Shown here: positions 1 to 6,568 of the stretch, in pieces
Layout of the letters: each line of letters begins with the position of its first letter
How positions within the stretch are numbered: position 1 is the first letter of the stretch
Translations under genes and position numbers: made by a program
Notes under the pieces: model-generated
What the model was told of the DNA's origin: nothing
What the model saw: the letters and a program-made list of their open reading frames with translations, nothing else
Database searches by the model: none
NCBI GenBank assembly: GCA_013003325.1
Contig: JABDJU010000255.1
Location: forward strand, 1-7,171
DNA: 7,171 nt
Reading direction: 5' to 3'
From: Acidimicrobiales bacterium
GTDB taxonomy: Bacteria; Actinomycetota; Acidimicrobiia; Acidimicrobiales; SZUA-35

Positions 1-1463
1 ACTGGAAGTACGAGAGCGAACCCGAGCCGTACATGGACGGTCGGCGGGTCTACCACGCCCGCGGCAAGGTGCTCGGTGGGTCGTCGAGCATCAACGGGAT
101 GATCTTCCAGCGGGGCAACCCGGCCGACTACGAAAAGTGGGCCCAAGAGCCGGGCATGGAGAACTGGGATTACGCCCACTGTCTCCCGTACTTCAAACGC
201 ATGGAAACCTGCCTGGCCGGCGGCGACGACTGGCGGGGCGACGATGGGCCGCTGATCCTCGAACGGGGCCCGGCCACCAATCCACTGTTCCAGGCGTGGC
301 TGGATGCTGGACCCCAAGCCGGCTTCCGTCGCACCGACGACGTCAACGGCTACCGCCAAGAAGGCTTCGCCGCCTTCGACAAGAACATGCACCGGGGACG
401 GCGCCTGTCGGCCGCCCGGGCCTACCTCCACCCGGTGATGGATCGACCCAACCTCACCGTGCTCACCCGGGCCCGAGCCAACAAGCTGCTGTTCGACGGC
501 AACAAATGCCTCGGTGTCGAATACCGCCGGAACTTCCGCACCCACACCGTCCGGGCCGATGAGGTGATCTCCTGCGGCGGAGCGTTCAACACTCCACAGC
601 TCCTTCAGCTCTCGGGCATCGGAGATGCTGCCCATCTGAAGAGCCTCGGTATTGATGTCGTGGCCGACCTGCCTGGCGTGGGCGAGAACATGCAGGACCA
701 CCTCGAGGTCTACATCCAGTACGCCTGTAAGGAACCGGTTTCGATGCAGCCGCACCTGGCCAAGTGGCGGGCCCCATGGATTGGGTTCCAATGGCTGTTC
801 TTCCGCAAGGGTCCGGCCGCCACGAACCACTTCGAGGCCGGAGCGTTTGTGAAGTCGAACCCGTCTGAGCCGTATCCGAACCTGATGTTCCACTTCCTGC
901 CCATCGCCATCCGCTACGACGGGTCGGCTCCCACCGAAGGCCACGGCTACCAGGTGCACGTTGGGCCGATGTACTCCGACTCCAAGGGGTCGGTGAAGAT
1001 CACCTCGAAAGCCCCCCGGAAGAAACCGGCGGTGGTGTTCAACTATCTGTCCACCGAAAAGGATCGGCGGGAGTGGATCGAAGCGGTGAGAACGGCGCGG
1101 CGGATTCTCACTCAAACCGCGTTCGAGCGGTTCAACGGCGGCGAGATCTCACCGGGCCCATCGGTCGAGACCGATCAGGAGATCATGGACTGGGTGGCCC
1201 GGGACTCCGAGACAGCACTGCACCCGAGCTGCACCGCCAAGATGGGAACCGACCCGATGGCGGTGGTCGACCCCCGGAGTATGCGGGTCCACGGGGTGAA
1301 GGGACTGCGGGTCGTCGATGCGTCGGTGCTGCCGATCGTCACCAACGGCAACCTCTACGCACCAACCATGATGATCGCCGAGAAGGCTGCCGATCTCATC
1401 CTCGGCAACGAACCGTTGCCCCCGGATCCGGCCCCGTACTACCTACCCGCGGCTGCGGAGTAG
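1..1463 (+). CDS. betA: Choline dehydrogenase-like GMC oxidoreductase (5' end missing)
   Basis: This is an FAD-dependent GMC-family alcohol dehydrogenase. BetA proteins oxidise choline to betaine aldehyde (glycine betaine pathway). The reading frame is open from base 3, and 486 residues are visible. By comparison with E. coli BetA as remembered, about 70 N-terminal residues, including the GxGxxG dinucleotide-binding motif, lie beyond the left edge. GMC signature 1 (ARGKVLGGSSSINGM) is at visible residues 19-33 and signature 2 (TPQLLQLSGIG) ends at about residue 207. The catalytic pair is His (codon 1221-1223, in HPSCTAKMG) and Asn (codon 1350-1352, in NGNLYAPT), 43 residues apart as in glucose oxidase. 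The match to BetA (WAQEPG, TDDVNGY, LPGVGENMQDHLE, NHFEAGAF) is strong, but GMC paralogues acting on other alcohols look similar and no betB, betC or choline transporter is visible. The substrate is therefore less certain than the family. It probably shares a transcript with the acyl-CoA dehydrogenase gene 50 bp downstream. Confidence 0.93.
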   Translation, partial: WKYESEPEPYMDGRRVYHARGKVLGGSSSINGMIFQRGNPADYEKWAQEPGMENWDYAHCLPYFKRMETCLAGGDDWRGDDGPLILERGPATNPLFQAWLDAGPQAGFRRTDDVNGYRQEGFAAFDKNMHRGRRLSAARAYLHPVMDRPNLTVLTRARANKLLFDGNKCLGVEYRRNFRTHTVRADEVISCGGAFNTPQLLQLSGIGDAAHLKSLGIDVVADLPGVGENMQDHLEVYIQYACKEPVSMQPHLAKWRAPWIGFQWLFFRKGPAATNHFEAGAFVKSNPSEPYPNLMFHFLPIAIRYDGSAPTEGHGYQVHVGPMYSDSKGSVKITSKAPRKKPAVVFNYLSTEKDRREWIEAVRTARRILTQTAFERFNGGEISPGPSVETDQEIMDWVARDSETALHPSCTAKMGTDPMAVVDPRSMRVHGVKGLRVVDASVLPIVTNGNLYAPTMMIAEKAADLILGNEPLPPDPAPYYLPAAAE

Positions 1464-1494
1464 CCGCCGGTACCAGATTCGAACCGCCGGTACC
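1464..1494. repeat. 11-bp direct repeat in the GMC/acyl-CoA dehydrogenase gap
   Basis: CCGCCGGTACC occurs at 1464-1474 and again at 1484-1494, a 20-bp period (about two helical turns). Each copy contains the palindrome GGTACC, and a third palindrome, TTCGAA (1478-1483), sits between them. The repeat starts directly after the GMC stop codon and ends 19 bp before the next start codon. It could be a regulator binding site, but no known operator consensus is recognised. Confidence 0.5.
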
Positions 1495-1501
1495 GACTGC
1501 A

Positions 1502-1513
1502 TAGGATTCGGGC
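1502..1513 (+). promoter_or_regulatory. Shine-Dalgarno (or overlapping -10) before the acyl-CoA dehydrogenase gene
   Basis: AGGA at 1503-1506 lies 7 nt before the ATG at 1514, a good ribosome-binding-site spacing that supports this start. The same bases read TAGGAT (1502-1507), which fits the TANNNT -10 consensus of actinobacteria and lies 6 nt before the ATG. A leaderless transcript starting near the ATG is therefore an alternative. The sequence cannot separate the two. Confidence 0.45.
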
Positions 1514-2752
1514 ATGGATTTCGACATGCCGGCCGACGACGACCCCCGTCGACTAGCGGTCCGGGCTTGGATCGAAGCCCACCCCGATCCGACCAACCAG
1601 CAGCTGGCCGATTCGGGCTATGTGGTTCCGCACTGGCCCGAGCCGTGGGGTCTCGATGCAGACCCGATGACCCAGCTCATCATCTCCGAGGAGATGGCGG
1701 CGGCCGACATCACGATGCCCCACAACGCCATCGGAATCGGCTGGGCCGCCCCCGTGATCTGGATTGCCGGCACCGAGGAGCAGAAGCAGCGCTACCTGCC
1801 TCCGATCTTCAGCGACGAGGAGCGCTGGTGCCAGCTGTTCAGCGAACCCGACAGCGGATCGGACCTCGCCAGCCTCGCCACGCGCGCAGTGCGGGACGGC
1901 GACGAGTACGTGATCAACGGGTCCAAAATCTGGACCAGCGGAGGTCACAGCAGCAGGTTCGGGATCCTCCTGGCCCGCACCGAGCCGGACGTGCCCAAAC
2001 ACAAAGGCATCTCGTACTTCATCTTCCCGATGGATGCCCCGGGGGTCACGTTGTCGCCAGTGATCGATATGACGACGGCCCACTCGTTCAATCAGGTGTT
2101 CTTCGACGACGTGCGGATCCCGGTCGACATGCGCCTCGGTGACGAAGGAGACGGCTGGCGTCTCGCCAAGGCCACCTTGGCCAACGAGCGGGTCGGCCTC
2201 TCCGAGGGCGGCGTCCTGTGGGGATCTGGGCCCAGCGCCTTCGACTTTCTCGACCTCGCCCGACGCGCCGACGCGGGCCGAGACCCGGTTCTGCGAGACC
2301 GGCTGGCCCAGCTTCACATCAACGCCACCGTGCTCAAGCTCAATCAGCTTCGGACCCTCAGCGCCAAGCTGGCCGGCGGCACCCCCGGGCCCGAAGCCTC
2401 GATCCAGAAGATCATGGCCGACGAACTCGGCCAGGAGGTGATGGGGTTGGCCAAAGACCTGGCCGGCACCGATGGCATGCTCGAAGGGTCAGGCATTCCG
2501 GGCGAGGTCATCAGCTCTCGCCGGTGGGGTCCGACCGAGGTCAACTTCCCGCGCGGCGCCGATAGTCAGTTCCCCGACGTCGATCCCATTTGGCACTACG
2601 GCTATCTGTTCTCTCCGGCACTCACCCTCGGGGGAGGTACGTTCGCCATTCAACGCAACATTGTCGCCGAACACGTGCTCGGCCTTCCGAGGGAACCCAA
2701 CGTGGAGCAGGGCAAGACCTGGGCCGAAACTAGAGCAGCTTCAGCTTCGTGA
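1514..2752 (+). CDS. Acyl-CoA dehydrogenase (FadE-type)
   Basis: This flavoenzyme introduces a trans-2 double bond into an acyl-CoA thioester and passes electrons to ETF. It has 412 residues, normal for the family. The first ACAD signature (LFSEPDSGSDLAS) is at residues 108-120, followed by the flavin-contacting GSKIWTSGG (136-144). The middle beta domain runs to VFFDDVRIP (about 203). The C-terminal helical domain ends with GGGTFAIQRNIVAEHVLGLPREP (373-395). The canonical base of medium-chain enzymes (Glu in YEGT) is replaced by Gly374 in LGGGT. A Glu is present at residue 225 (LANERVGL), which aligns with the catalytic position of isovaleryl-CoA and long-chain dehydrogenases, so activity is likely. 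Some actinobacterial FadE proteins work as two-gene heteromers, but no partner is in view. The substrate is unknown; branched-chain, steroid side-chain or other bulky acyl-CoAs are possible. The ATG at 1514 has an AGGA 7 nt upstream. The 3' end overlaps the convergent gene by 23 bp. Confidence 0.95.
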   Translation: MDFDMPADDDPRRLAVRAWIEAHPDPTNQQLADSGYVVPHWPEPWGLDADPMTQLIISEEMAAADITMPHNAIGIGWAAPVIWIAGTEEQKQRYLPPIFSDEERWCQLFSEPDSGSDLASLATRAVRDGDEYVINGSKIWTSGGHSSRFGILLARTEPDVPKHKGISYFIFPMDAPGVTLSPVIDMTTAHSFNQVFFDDVRIPVDMRLGDEGDGWRLAKATLANERVGLSEGGVLWGSGPSAFDFLDLARRADAGRDPVLRDRLAQLHINATVLKLNQLRTLSAKLAGGTPGPEASIQKIMADELGQEVMGLAKDLAGTDGMLEGSGIPGEVISSRRWGPTEVNFPRGADSQFPDVDPIWHYGYLFSPALTLGGGTFAIQRNIVAEHVLGLPREPNVEQGKTWAETRAASAS

Positions 2753-4166
2753 GCGCCCGGCGAGCGGCCTGATAGCCGCACATGCCATGGGCGCCGGCGC
2801 CAGGGGGAGTGGCGGCCGAACAGAGATACACGCCTTCGATCCCGGTGTCGTAGGGCTGCGTGGTGCGCCGGGGCCGGAACACCAGCTGACTCATGGTGTT
2901 GGCGCCGGTGATGATGTCGCCACCTACGTAGTTGGCGTTGTAGCGGCTCATGTCGGTGGCCGAGCGCACGTGGGTGGCCAGAACTCGATCTCTGAAGCCG
3001 GGGGCGAACCGTTCGATCTGGGCGATGATCGCCTCGGTGGCGTCCCCGGCCCATCCCGACGGGACGTGGGCGTAGCTGTAGACGGGGTGCACGTCGCCGT
3101 TCGACCGGCTCGGGTCGGCTATGTACTGCTGACCGACGAGAACGAAGGGGCGCTCGGGCATTTCGCCCTGGCACACCATGGCCTCGGCGTCGGCGATCTC
3201 GCCGTAGGTGCCACCGACATGAACCGTGCCAGCGGTCAGGGATTCCTCGTGCAACCACGGGATCCCTTCTTCTACGGCGAAGTCCACCTTGAACGCGCCG
3301 GGGCCGTGTTCGTATGACCGATAGGCCCTGGCGATCCGGGCCGGCATTCGGTCGCCGCAGATGGACGCGGCGGCAGCCGGAGCGGTGTCGAGCAGCACGA
3401 CATCGGGACTGCCGAGCTCGCCGATCGATTCGACGCGTCGATTGGTCTCGATCTTGCCGCCGCCGGTCTGGATCACGCTTGCCATCGCATCGGTGATCGA
3501 CTGAGTTCCGCCCCTGGCAACAGGCCAGCCGTAGGTGTGGGCGGCGGACGCCAATGCCACTCCGACTGCTGACGAGAACGGCGAGGCGAAGGGCCGAAAC
3601 GCATGGGCAGCTACTCCCGCCCATAGCGCTTTGGCCGCCTCAGTCTTGAACAACCTTGCGATCGTGGTGACGGGCAGTGCAGCCCTAAGGCCGAAGTTCG
3701 CCAACGCCAGGGGGTGCCCGGGAATCGAAATCACTGGCCCCAGGAAATCGTCACTGACCGCCCCGAAACTGGCACTGACCGAACCGAACGCCGAGTGCCA
3801 ACGACGGTCGTGCAACCGCTCGGCCGTGCGGGCAACCGAGCGAAGTGCAGCACCGCCGGTGCCGCCGTCGAGGGGGTGGCTGTACTGCACCTCAGGCCAG
3901 AGGTACGTCAGCCCGTGGGCGCCTAGATCAACAGCTTGGGTGAACTCGGTCTGGAGACCTAACGGGTGGAAACCCGAACACTCGTCGTGGATGAGGCCTG
4001 GCAGAGTGAGCTCGGCTGATCGGGCCCCGCCACCGATTCGCTTGTTGGCCTCGATCACCCGCACGCTGGCTCCGAGTTGTGCGAGGTAGGCGCCGGCGGC
4101 GAGACCGTTTGGTCCGCTGCCGACGATCGAAACTGTCACGCCCGAGGCTGGCTTCGGAGCGGTCAC
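2730..4166 (-). CDS. Phytoene desaturase/PYROXD2-like FAD-dependent oxidoreductase
   Basis: This 478-residue protein is an FAD-dependent oxidoreductase or desaturase of the CrtI/PYROXD2-like type. The N-terminal FAD-binding Rossmann motif GSGPNG is at residues 16-21, with acidic E39 ending beta 2, followed by the second conserved stretch RIGGGARSAE (43-52). The C-terminal FAD-contacting motif YLCSAATPPGAGAHGMCGYQAARRAL lies in the last 35 residues and is typical of the family. The fold is firm, the substrate is not: carotenoid synthesis is not implied, because no crtB, crtE or other carotenoid gene is visible and this branch is widespread in actinobacteria without assigned function. The start is GTG at 4166, 9 bp after the SDR stop codon. 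An AGG (4175-4177) overlapping that stop gives 8-nt spacing, so translational coupling is likely. A second GTG at codon 10 (4137-4139) is a possible alternative start. The 3' end overlaps the convergent acyl-CoA dehydrogenase gene by 23 bp. Confidence 0.92.
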   Translation of the reverse strand: MTAPKPASGVTVSIVGSGPNGLAAGAYLAQLGASVRVIEANKRIGGGARSAELTLPGLIHDECSGFHPLGLQTEFTQAVDLGAHGLTYLWPEVQYSHPLDGGTGGAALRSVARTAERLHDRRWHSAFGSVSASFGAVSDDFLGPVISIPGHPLALANFGLRAALPVTTIARLFKTEAAKALWAGVAAHAFRPFASPFSSAVGVALASAAHTYGWPVARGGTQSITDAMASVIQTGGGKIETNRRVESIGELGSPDVVLLDTAPAAAASICGDRMPARIARAYRSYEHGPGAFKVDFAVEEGIPWLHEESLTAGTVHVGGTYGEIADAEAMVCQGEMPERPFVLVGQQYIADPSRSNGDVHPVYSYAHVPSGWAGDATEAIIAQIERFAPGFRDRVLATHVRSATDMSRYNANYVGGDIITGANTMSQLVFRPRRTTQPYDTGIEGVYLCSAATPPGAGAHGMCGYQAARRALTKLKLL

Positions 4167-4177
4167 CTACTCAGCCT
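4167..4177 (-). promoter_or_regulatory. Weak ribosome binding site overlapping the SDR stop codon
   Basis: Reading the minus strand, AGG (4177-4175) shares two bases with the SDR stop TAG (4178-4176) and stands 8 nt before the GTG start at 4166. The weak site and the 9-bp gap favour reinitiation by ribosomes that finish the SDR gene. Confidence 0.4.
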
Positions 4178-4937
4178 AGGAACTGGCCCAGGCCTGTGCG
4201 AAGTCTCGAATATCGAGCCGGGCGCCATTCTCCACGTGAATTCCGCCGAAGCTGTCTCCAGCGTTGATTTCGGTGAGCTGAAGCAAGACCCTCGCGACAT
4301 CGGCCGGGCTGGTGAGTCCGCCGCTGGAATGGAGATTGTGAAAGCGCTCGCTACTGGGAAAATCGTCACTGTCGGCCTCTCGAATGGCCCCCTGCATCTC
4401 GGTGTCGACGACGCCGGGTGCCACCGACAAAACAGTCACCGAACTCTTGCGGTCGTCCTGCTCGGCACCGGCGACGGCGGCCCACATGTCGGTCGCCGCC
4501 TTGCCGGCGCAGTAACTCGACCAGCCCTGGATCGGCGCCTGACTTGCGCCTGAACTGATCAACATCAACTGGGCCATGATGTCTGCCTTGGCAACGGCGG
4601 CCAGAAACCGCGAACCGAGCACCTGCGGTGCGGCCGAGTTGAGCATCACGTTGGAAAGCGCAGCATCAGTGTCGACCTCGCCCGCGAACCCGATCGGCTC
4701 GATGACCCCGGCGTTGTGCACGAACACCACCCGATCCCAAGACTGGGATCGGATCAGCCCCTCCATCCAGTCGCCAGCCCCGCCCCAGGATTTGGGGTTC
4801 GACAGGTCGGCGGTCAAGTGGTGGCCGGGTCCGGGACGCCGACTGATCGACGCCACGGTGTGGCCGGCGTCGGCCGCCAGCTTGGCCATCGCCGCGCCGA
4901 TCCCGCTGGACGCTCCGGAGATGATCATCAACTGCAT
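4176..4937 (-). CDS. Short-chain dehydrogenase/reductase, benzil/sepiapterin reductase-like
   Basis: This is a 253-residue classical SDR that probably reduces a ketone with NADPH in the cytoplasm. The cofactor motif SGASSGIG is at residues 7-14. R33-R34 after the second strand suggest preference for NADPH. NAG is at 75-77. The catalytic tetrad is Asn100, Ser129, Tyr142 and Lys146 (SYCAGK), with normal Ser-Tyr spacing of 13. The phrases HNAGVIEPIG, WSSYCAGKAATDM and APGVVDTEMQ resemble the benzil reductase (YueD)/sepiapterin reductase branch; this is a memory-based assignment and the physiological substrate is unknown. The ATG at 4937 has GGAG (4940-4943) only 2 nt upstream, which is tight. 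An ATG at codon 4 would have 11-nt spacing. Codon 1 is kept because related proteins have a few residues before the first strand. It lies 54 bp after the GerMN lipoprotein gene and 9 bp before the FAD oxidoreductase gene, with which it almost certainly forms an operon. Confidence 0.93.
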   Translation of the reverse strand: MQLMIISGASSGIGAAMAKLAADAGHTVASISRRPGPGHHLTADLSNPKSWGGAGDWMEGLIRSQSWDRVVFVHNAGVIEPIGFAGEVDTDAALSNVMLNSAAPQVLGSRFLAAVAKADIMAQLMLISSGASQAPIQGWSSYCAGKAATDMWAAVAGAEQDDRKSSVTVLSVAPGVVDTEMQGAIREADSDDFPSSERFHNLHSSGGLTSPADVARVLLQLTEINAGDSFGGIHVENGARLDIRDFAQAWASS

Positions 4938-4991
4938 GTCTCCATTGTCGTTCGAAACCGTCTTGGCGGCTAGGTCGCGGTCGGGGCCGGC

Positions 4992-6023
4992 CTACGGAAC
5001 GTACTGCTCAACAATCAACGTGACCTGGCCCTCGTTGATCGTGAGCCAGACGCCCGGCTGAAAGGGGCGGTCGGAACGCTCCGCCAACCACTCGCCATAT
5101 GACGCGTCAGCCTGTGTTGCTGGATCACCCGGGGATGGCAGCCATGAGACCTCGGCGGAGGTCGAAACATCGAGGGTGCGGATCAGATCGTTGACGTTGC
5201 GGACGTAGTAGTCGTTGGGGGGTGGGCTCTCTTCACCGTCCTCCGCGGCAGCCAGCGCTGCGGCGGTTCCGTTGAACCAGCAGGCCAGGTCGAAGTCCAC
5301 AGAATCAGCTCGGGCGTCGTCGAGGTACCCGAACCACCGCCCGTCTGGGAGCCCCTCTCCTGTGAGAGGCGTGCAGCCCGCCCCCGATGCCTGCTCGTTG
5401 GTGGGTACATCGAAACGTTGGCCATCGCGCCCGACCGAGAAGCATTCGGTCTGGAGCCAGTTGCCGAACAGAGCGCAACTGCCATCGATCTGGTAGATGA
5501 TCCGCTCGATCTCGTCGAACTGGAACAGGGTCGTATTCAGCTGGGACATCAGCGCCATGCTTCCGCAGCTCGTCGACGCGTTGGGCATGAGCGGTCGAAG
5601 GTCTGCAAAGTCGACCAGTACCAACCCATCCTCGAGAGTTACCGAAGAAACGACATCGGCGGTCTCAGCGGAGAAGAACGATCCGACCCCGGTAGCGATC
5701 TCGTCGTCGGTGGGGCCCGCCACGAGCTGATTCAGAGCGGCTGCGATCAGATCACTGTCGGCGGGGACGGCTCGATCAAACGCCGCTACCTGGGAGCAAT
5801 CCGATCCGTCGCCGCTGCTGAAATACACCTGCACCATGGCCTGAGGGGCCGCCGTAGTGGTTGACGACGTCGTGGTGCTGGTTGGCTCGGTGGTTGTTGT
5901 AGTCGATTCGGCGGTCGTTGCTGTGGTAGTCGAACTGCTGGCCACATCGTCGCTTCCACAGCTCGCCACCACAAGGGTGAGCACAGCGACGATCGCAATG
6001 AGCATCAGAGGACTTCGTCTCAT
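4992..6023 (-). CDS. GerMN-domain lipoprotein with uncharacterised C-terminal module
   Basis: This is a predicted envelope lipoprotein of 343 residues. It has a type II signal peptide (Arg2-Arg3, hydrophobic 6-19, lipobox VASC with the lipidated Cys at 22). A Ser/Thr-rich linker follows at about 28-58, then a GerMN domain at about 62-195. The GerMN assignment rests on LVAGPTDDE (100-108), the G-VSSVTLEDGLVLVDF core (125-139) and the SMALMSQLNTTLFQFDEIERIIYQIDG segment (155-181). The domain is known from spore protein GerM and from actinobacterial LpqB-like lipoproteins, where its ligand is not established. Residues about 215-343 form a second module with DGRWFGYLDD, DFDLACWFNG and NDYYVRNVNDLIRTL; I recall similar stretches in other actinobacterial secreted proteins but no function. 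Seven cysteines (22, 76, 153, 183, 194, 217, 248) suggest disulfides outside the cell. An in-frame stop at 6033-6035 leaves the ATG at 6023 as the first possible start. No strong Shine-Dalgarno is visible. Confidence 0.88.
   Translation of the reverse strand: MRRSPLMLIAIVAVLTLVVASCGSDDVASSSTTTATTAESTTTTTEPTSTTTSSTTTAAPQAMVQVYFSSGDGSDCSQVAAFDRAVPADSDLIAAALNQLVAGPTDDEIATGVGSFFSAETADVVSSVTLEDGLVLVDFADLRPLMPNASTSCGSMALMSQLNTTLFQFDEIERIIYQIDGSCALFGNWLQTECFSVGRDGQRFDVPTNEQASGAGCTPLTGEGLPDGRWFGYLDDARADSVDFDLACWFNGTAAALAAAEDGEESPPPNDYYVRNVNDLIRTLDVSTSAEVSWLPSPGDPATQADASYGEWLAERSDRPFQPGVWLTINEGQVTLIVEQYVP
5849..5940 (-). repeat. Low-complexity Thr/Ser-rich linker coding tract
   Basis: This tract encodes residues about 28-58 of the lipoprotein, nearly all Thr, Ser, Ala, Glu and Pro, using mixed Thr codons (ACC, ACA, ACG, ACT). 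Mixed codons argue against recent slippage and for selection on a flexible, possibly O-glycosylated spacer between the lipid anchor and the folded domains. Confidence 0.75.
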
Positions 6024-6079
6024 ACCCGGTGGTTAGCACGGATCGATCGCCGCTAAAGGTCACCCCGGTCTTCTGGGCC

Positions 6080-6424
6080 CTAACCAGCTGGTGGTGTTTC
6101 ACCGACCGGGTCTCCCTCGGTCGGCGCAGTTTCGACAGGCTGGGTCGACGGAGTCCGATTCTGGGTCATCGGATCCGGTTCGTTGAGCACGATCTCGGGT
6201 TCGGGGGTCACAGGTGGGAGCGGATCGGCGGCGGGTTTCGGATCGAGGATGGCCCAGAGGATCAGATACCCCAAGACACCACCTCCGCCGAATGCTGCGA
6301 GCACGACGAAAGCGACTCGAACAAGATTCGTGTCGACGTCGAAGTACTGAGCGATCCCACTGCAAACCCCGCCCAACATCTTGTCTGATTCGTCTCTGTA
6401 GAGCGTTTGGTCTCGGCGGGCCAT
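6080..6424 (-). CDS. Small PspC-domain membrane protein
   Basis: This 114-residue protein carries a PspC domain at about residues 8-62. PspC-type proteins sit in the cytoplasmic membrane; in enterobacteria PspC takes part in the phage-shock envelope stress response, while in actinobacteria stand-alone PspC proteins are common and mostly uncharacterised. Evidence is the KMLGGVCSGIAQYFDVD motif (15-31), then TNLVRVAFVVL and the Gly-rich hydrophobic GVLGYLILWAILDP ending near 62. This is one long or two short membrane segments. The tail (63-114) is rich in Pro, Glu and Thr and probably disordered. The ATG at 6424 is well supported by GGAGAA with 6-nt spacing. No pspA or pspB is visible nearby. 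The gene starts a run of four co-directional genes, 56 bp upstream of the GerMN lipoprotein gene, and diverges from leuS. Confidence 0.9.
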   Translation of the reverse strand: MARRDQTLYRDESDKMLGGVCSGIAQYFDVDTNLVRVAFVVLAAFGGGGVLGYLILWAILDPKPAADPLPPVTPEPEIVLNEPDPMTQNRTPSTQPVETAPTEGDPVGETPPAG

Positions 6425-6430
6425 AGTCGA

Positions 6431-6436
6431 TTCTCC
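6431..6436 (-). promoter_or_regulatory. Ribosome binding site of the PspC gene
   Basis: On the minus strand GGAGAA lies 6 nt before the ATG at 6424. It is the clearest Shine-Dalgarno in the window and fixes this start. Confidence 0.7.
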
Positions 6437-6445
6437 ATTCGTGGG

Positions 6446-6511
6446 GGTCAGGGTTCACTACAGCAAGCGAAGGGCGGTCAGGGCAAGGGACGAAGGTCAG
6501 GTCCGCTGACC
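6446..6511. repeat. Three GGTCAGG heptamers and an inverted repeat
   Basis: GGTCAGG occurs at 6446-6452, 6476-6482 and 6495-6501. The last copy forms one arm of a perfect 6-bp inverted repeat, GGTCAG (6495-6500) and CTGACC (6506-6511), with a 5-nt loop. The copies flank and overlap the proposed PspC promoter, so they could be operator half-sites. The hairpin lacks a U tract, which argues against an intrinsic terminator. Function is unknown. Confidence 0.4.
6457..6486 (-). promoter_or_regulatory. Possible sigma-70-type promoter for the PspC gene
   Basis: On the minus strand TTGCCC (6486-6481) and TGTAGT (6462-6457) are separated by 18 nt and match the -35 and -10 consensus at 4 of 6 positions each. 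Transcription would start near 6450, giving a leader of about 25 nt that includes the GGAGAA site. In GC-rich DNA such matches also arise by chance, so this is tentative. Confidence 0.3.
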
Positions 6512-6568
6512 GAAATTGCGTCGCCCGGACACATTCGCGCCTTCTGGCGTCGCTCGGAAACGGCCAGC

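Noticed and set aside
1475..1485. GGTTCGAATCT on the minus strand, which looks like a tRNA T-loop.
   Set aside because: The five-base stem has a mismatch and no anticodon arm, D arm or CCA end fits around it. It is part of the CCGCCGGTACC repeat unit.
1553..2317. A 254-codon open frame on the minus strand opposite the acyl-CoA dehydrogenase gene.
   Set aside because: Its peptide has no recognisable family and lies wholly antisense to a gene with clear ACAD motifs. Long shadow frames are expected in GC-rich DNA.
2472..3317. A 281-codon plus-strand frame spanning the end of the acyl-CoA dehydrogenase gene and the opposite oxidoreductase gene.
   Set aside because: It crosses two well-supported genes in wrong frames and its peptide is low-complexity Gly/Val/Arg with no motif.
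2650..3624. A 324-codon minus-strand frame within the PYROXD2-like gene.
   Set aside because: The peptide is dominated by Arg, His and Pro, typical of an out-of-frame reading. The overlapping frame has both FAD motifs.
6495..6511. An intrinsic terminator hairpin.
   Set aside because: The stem is only 6 bp, there is no T run on either side, and it lies upstream of both divergent genes.
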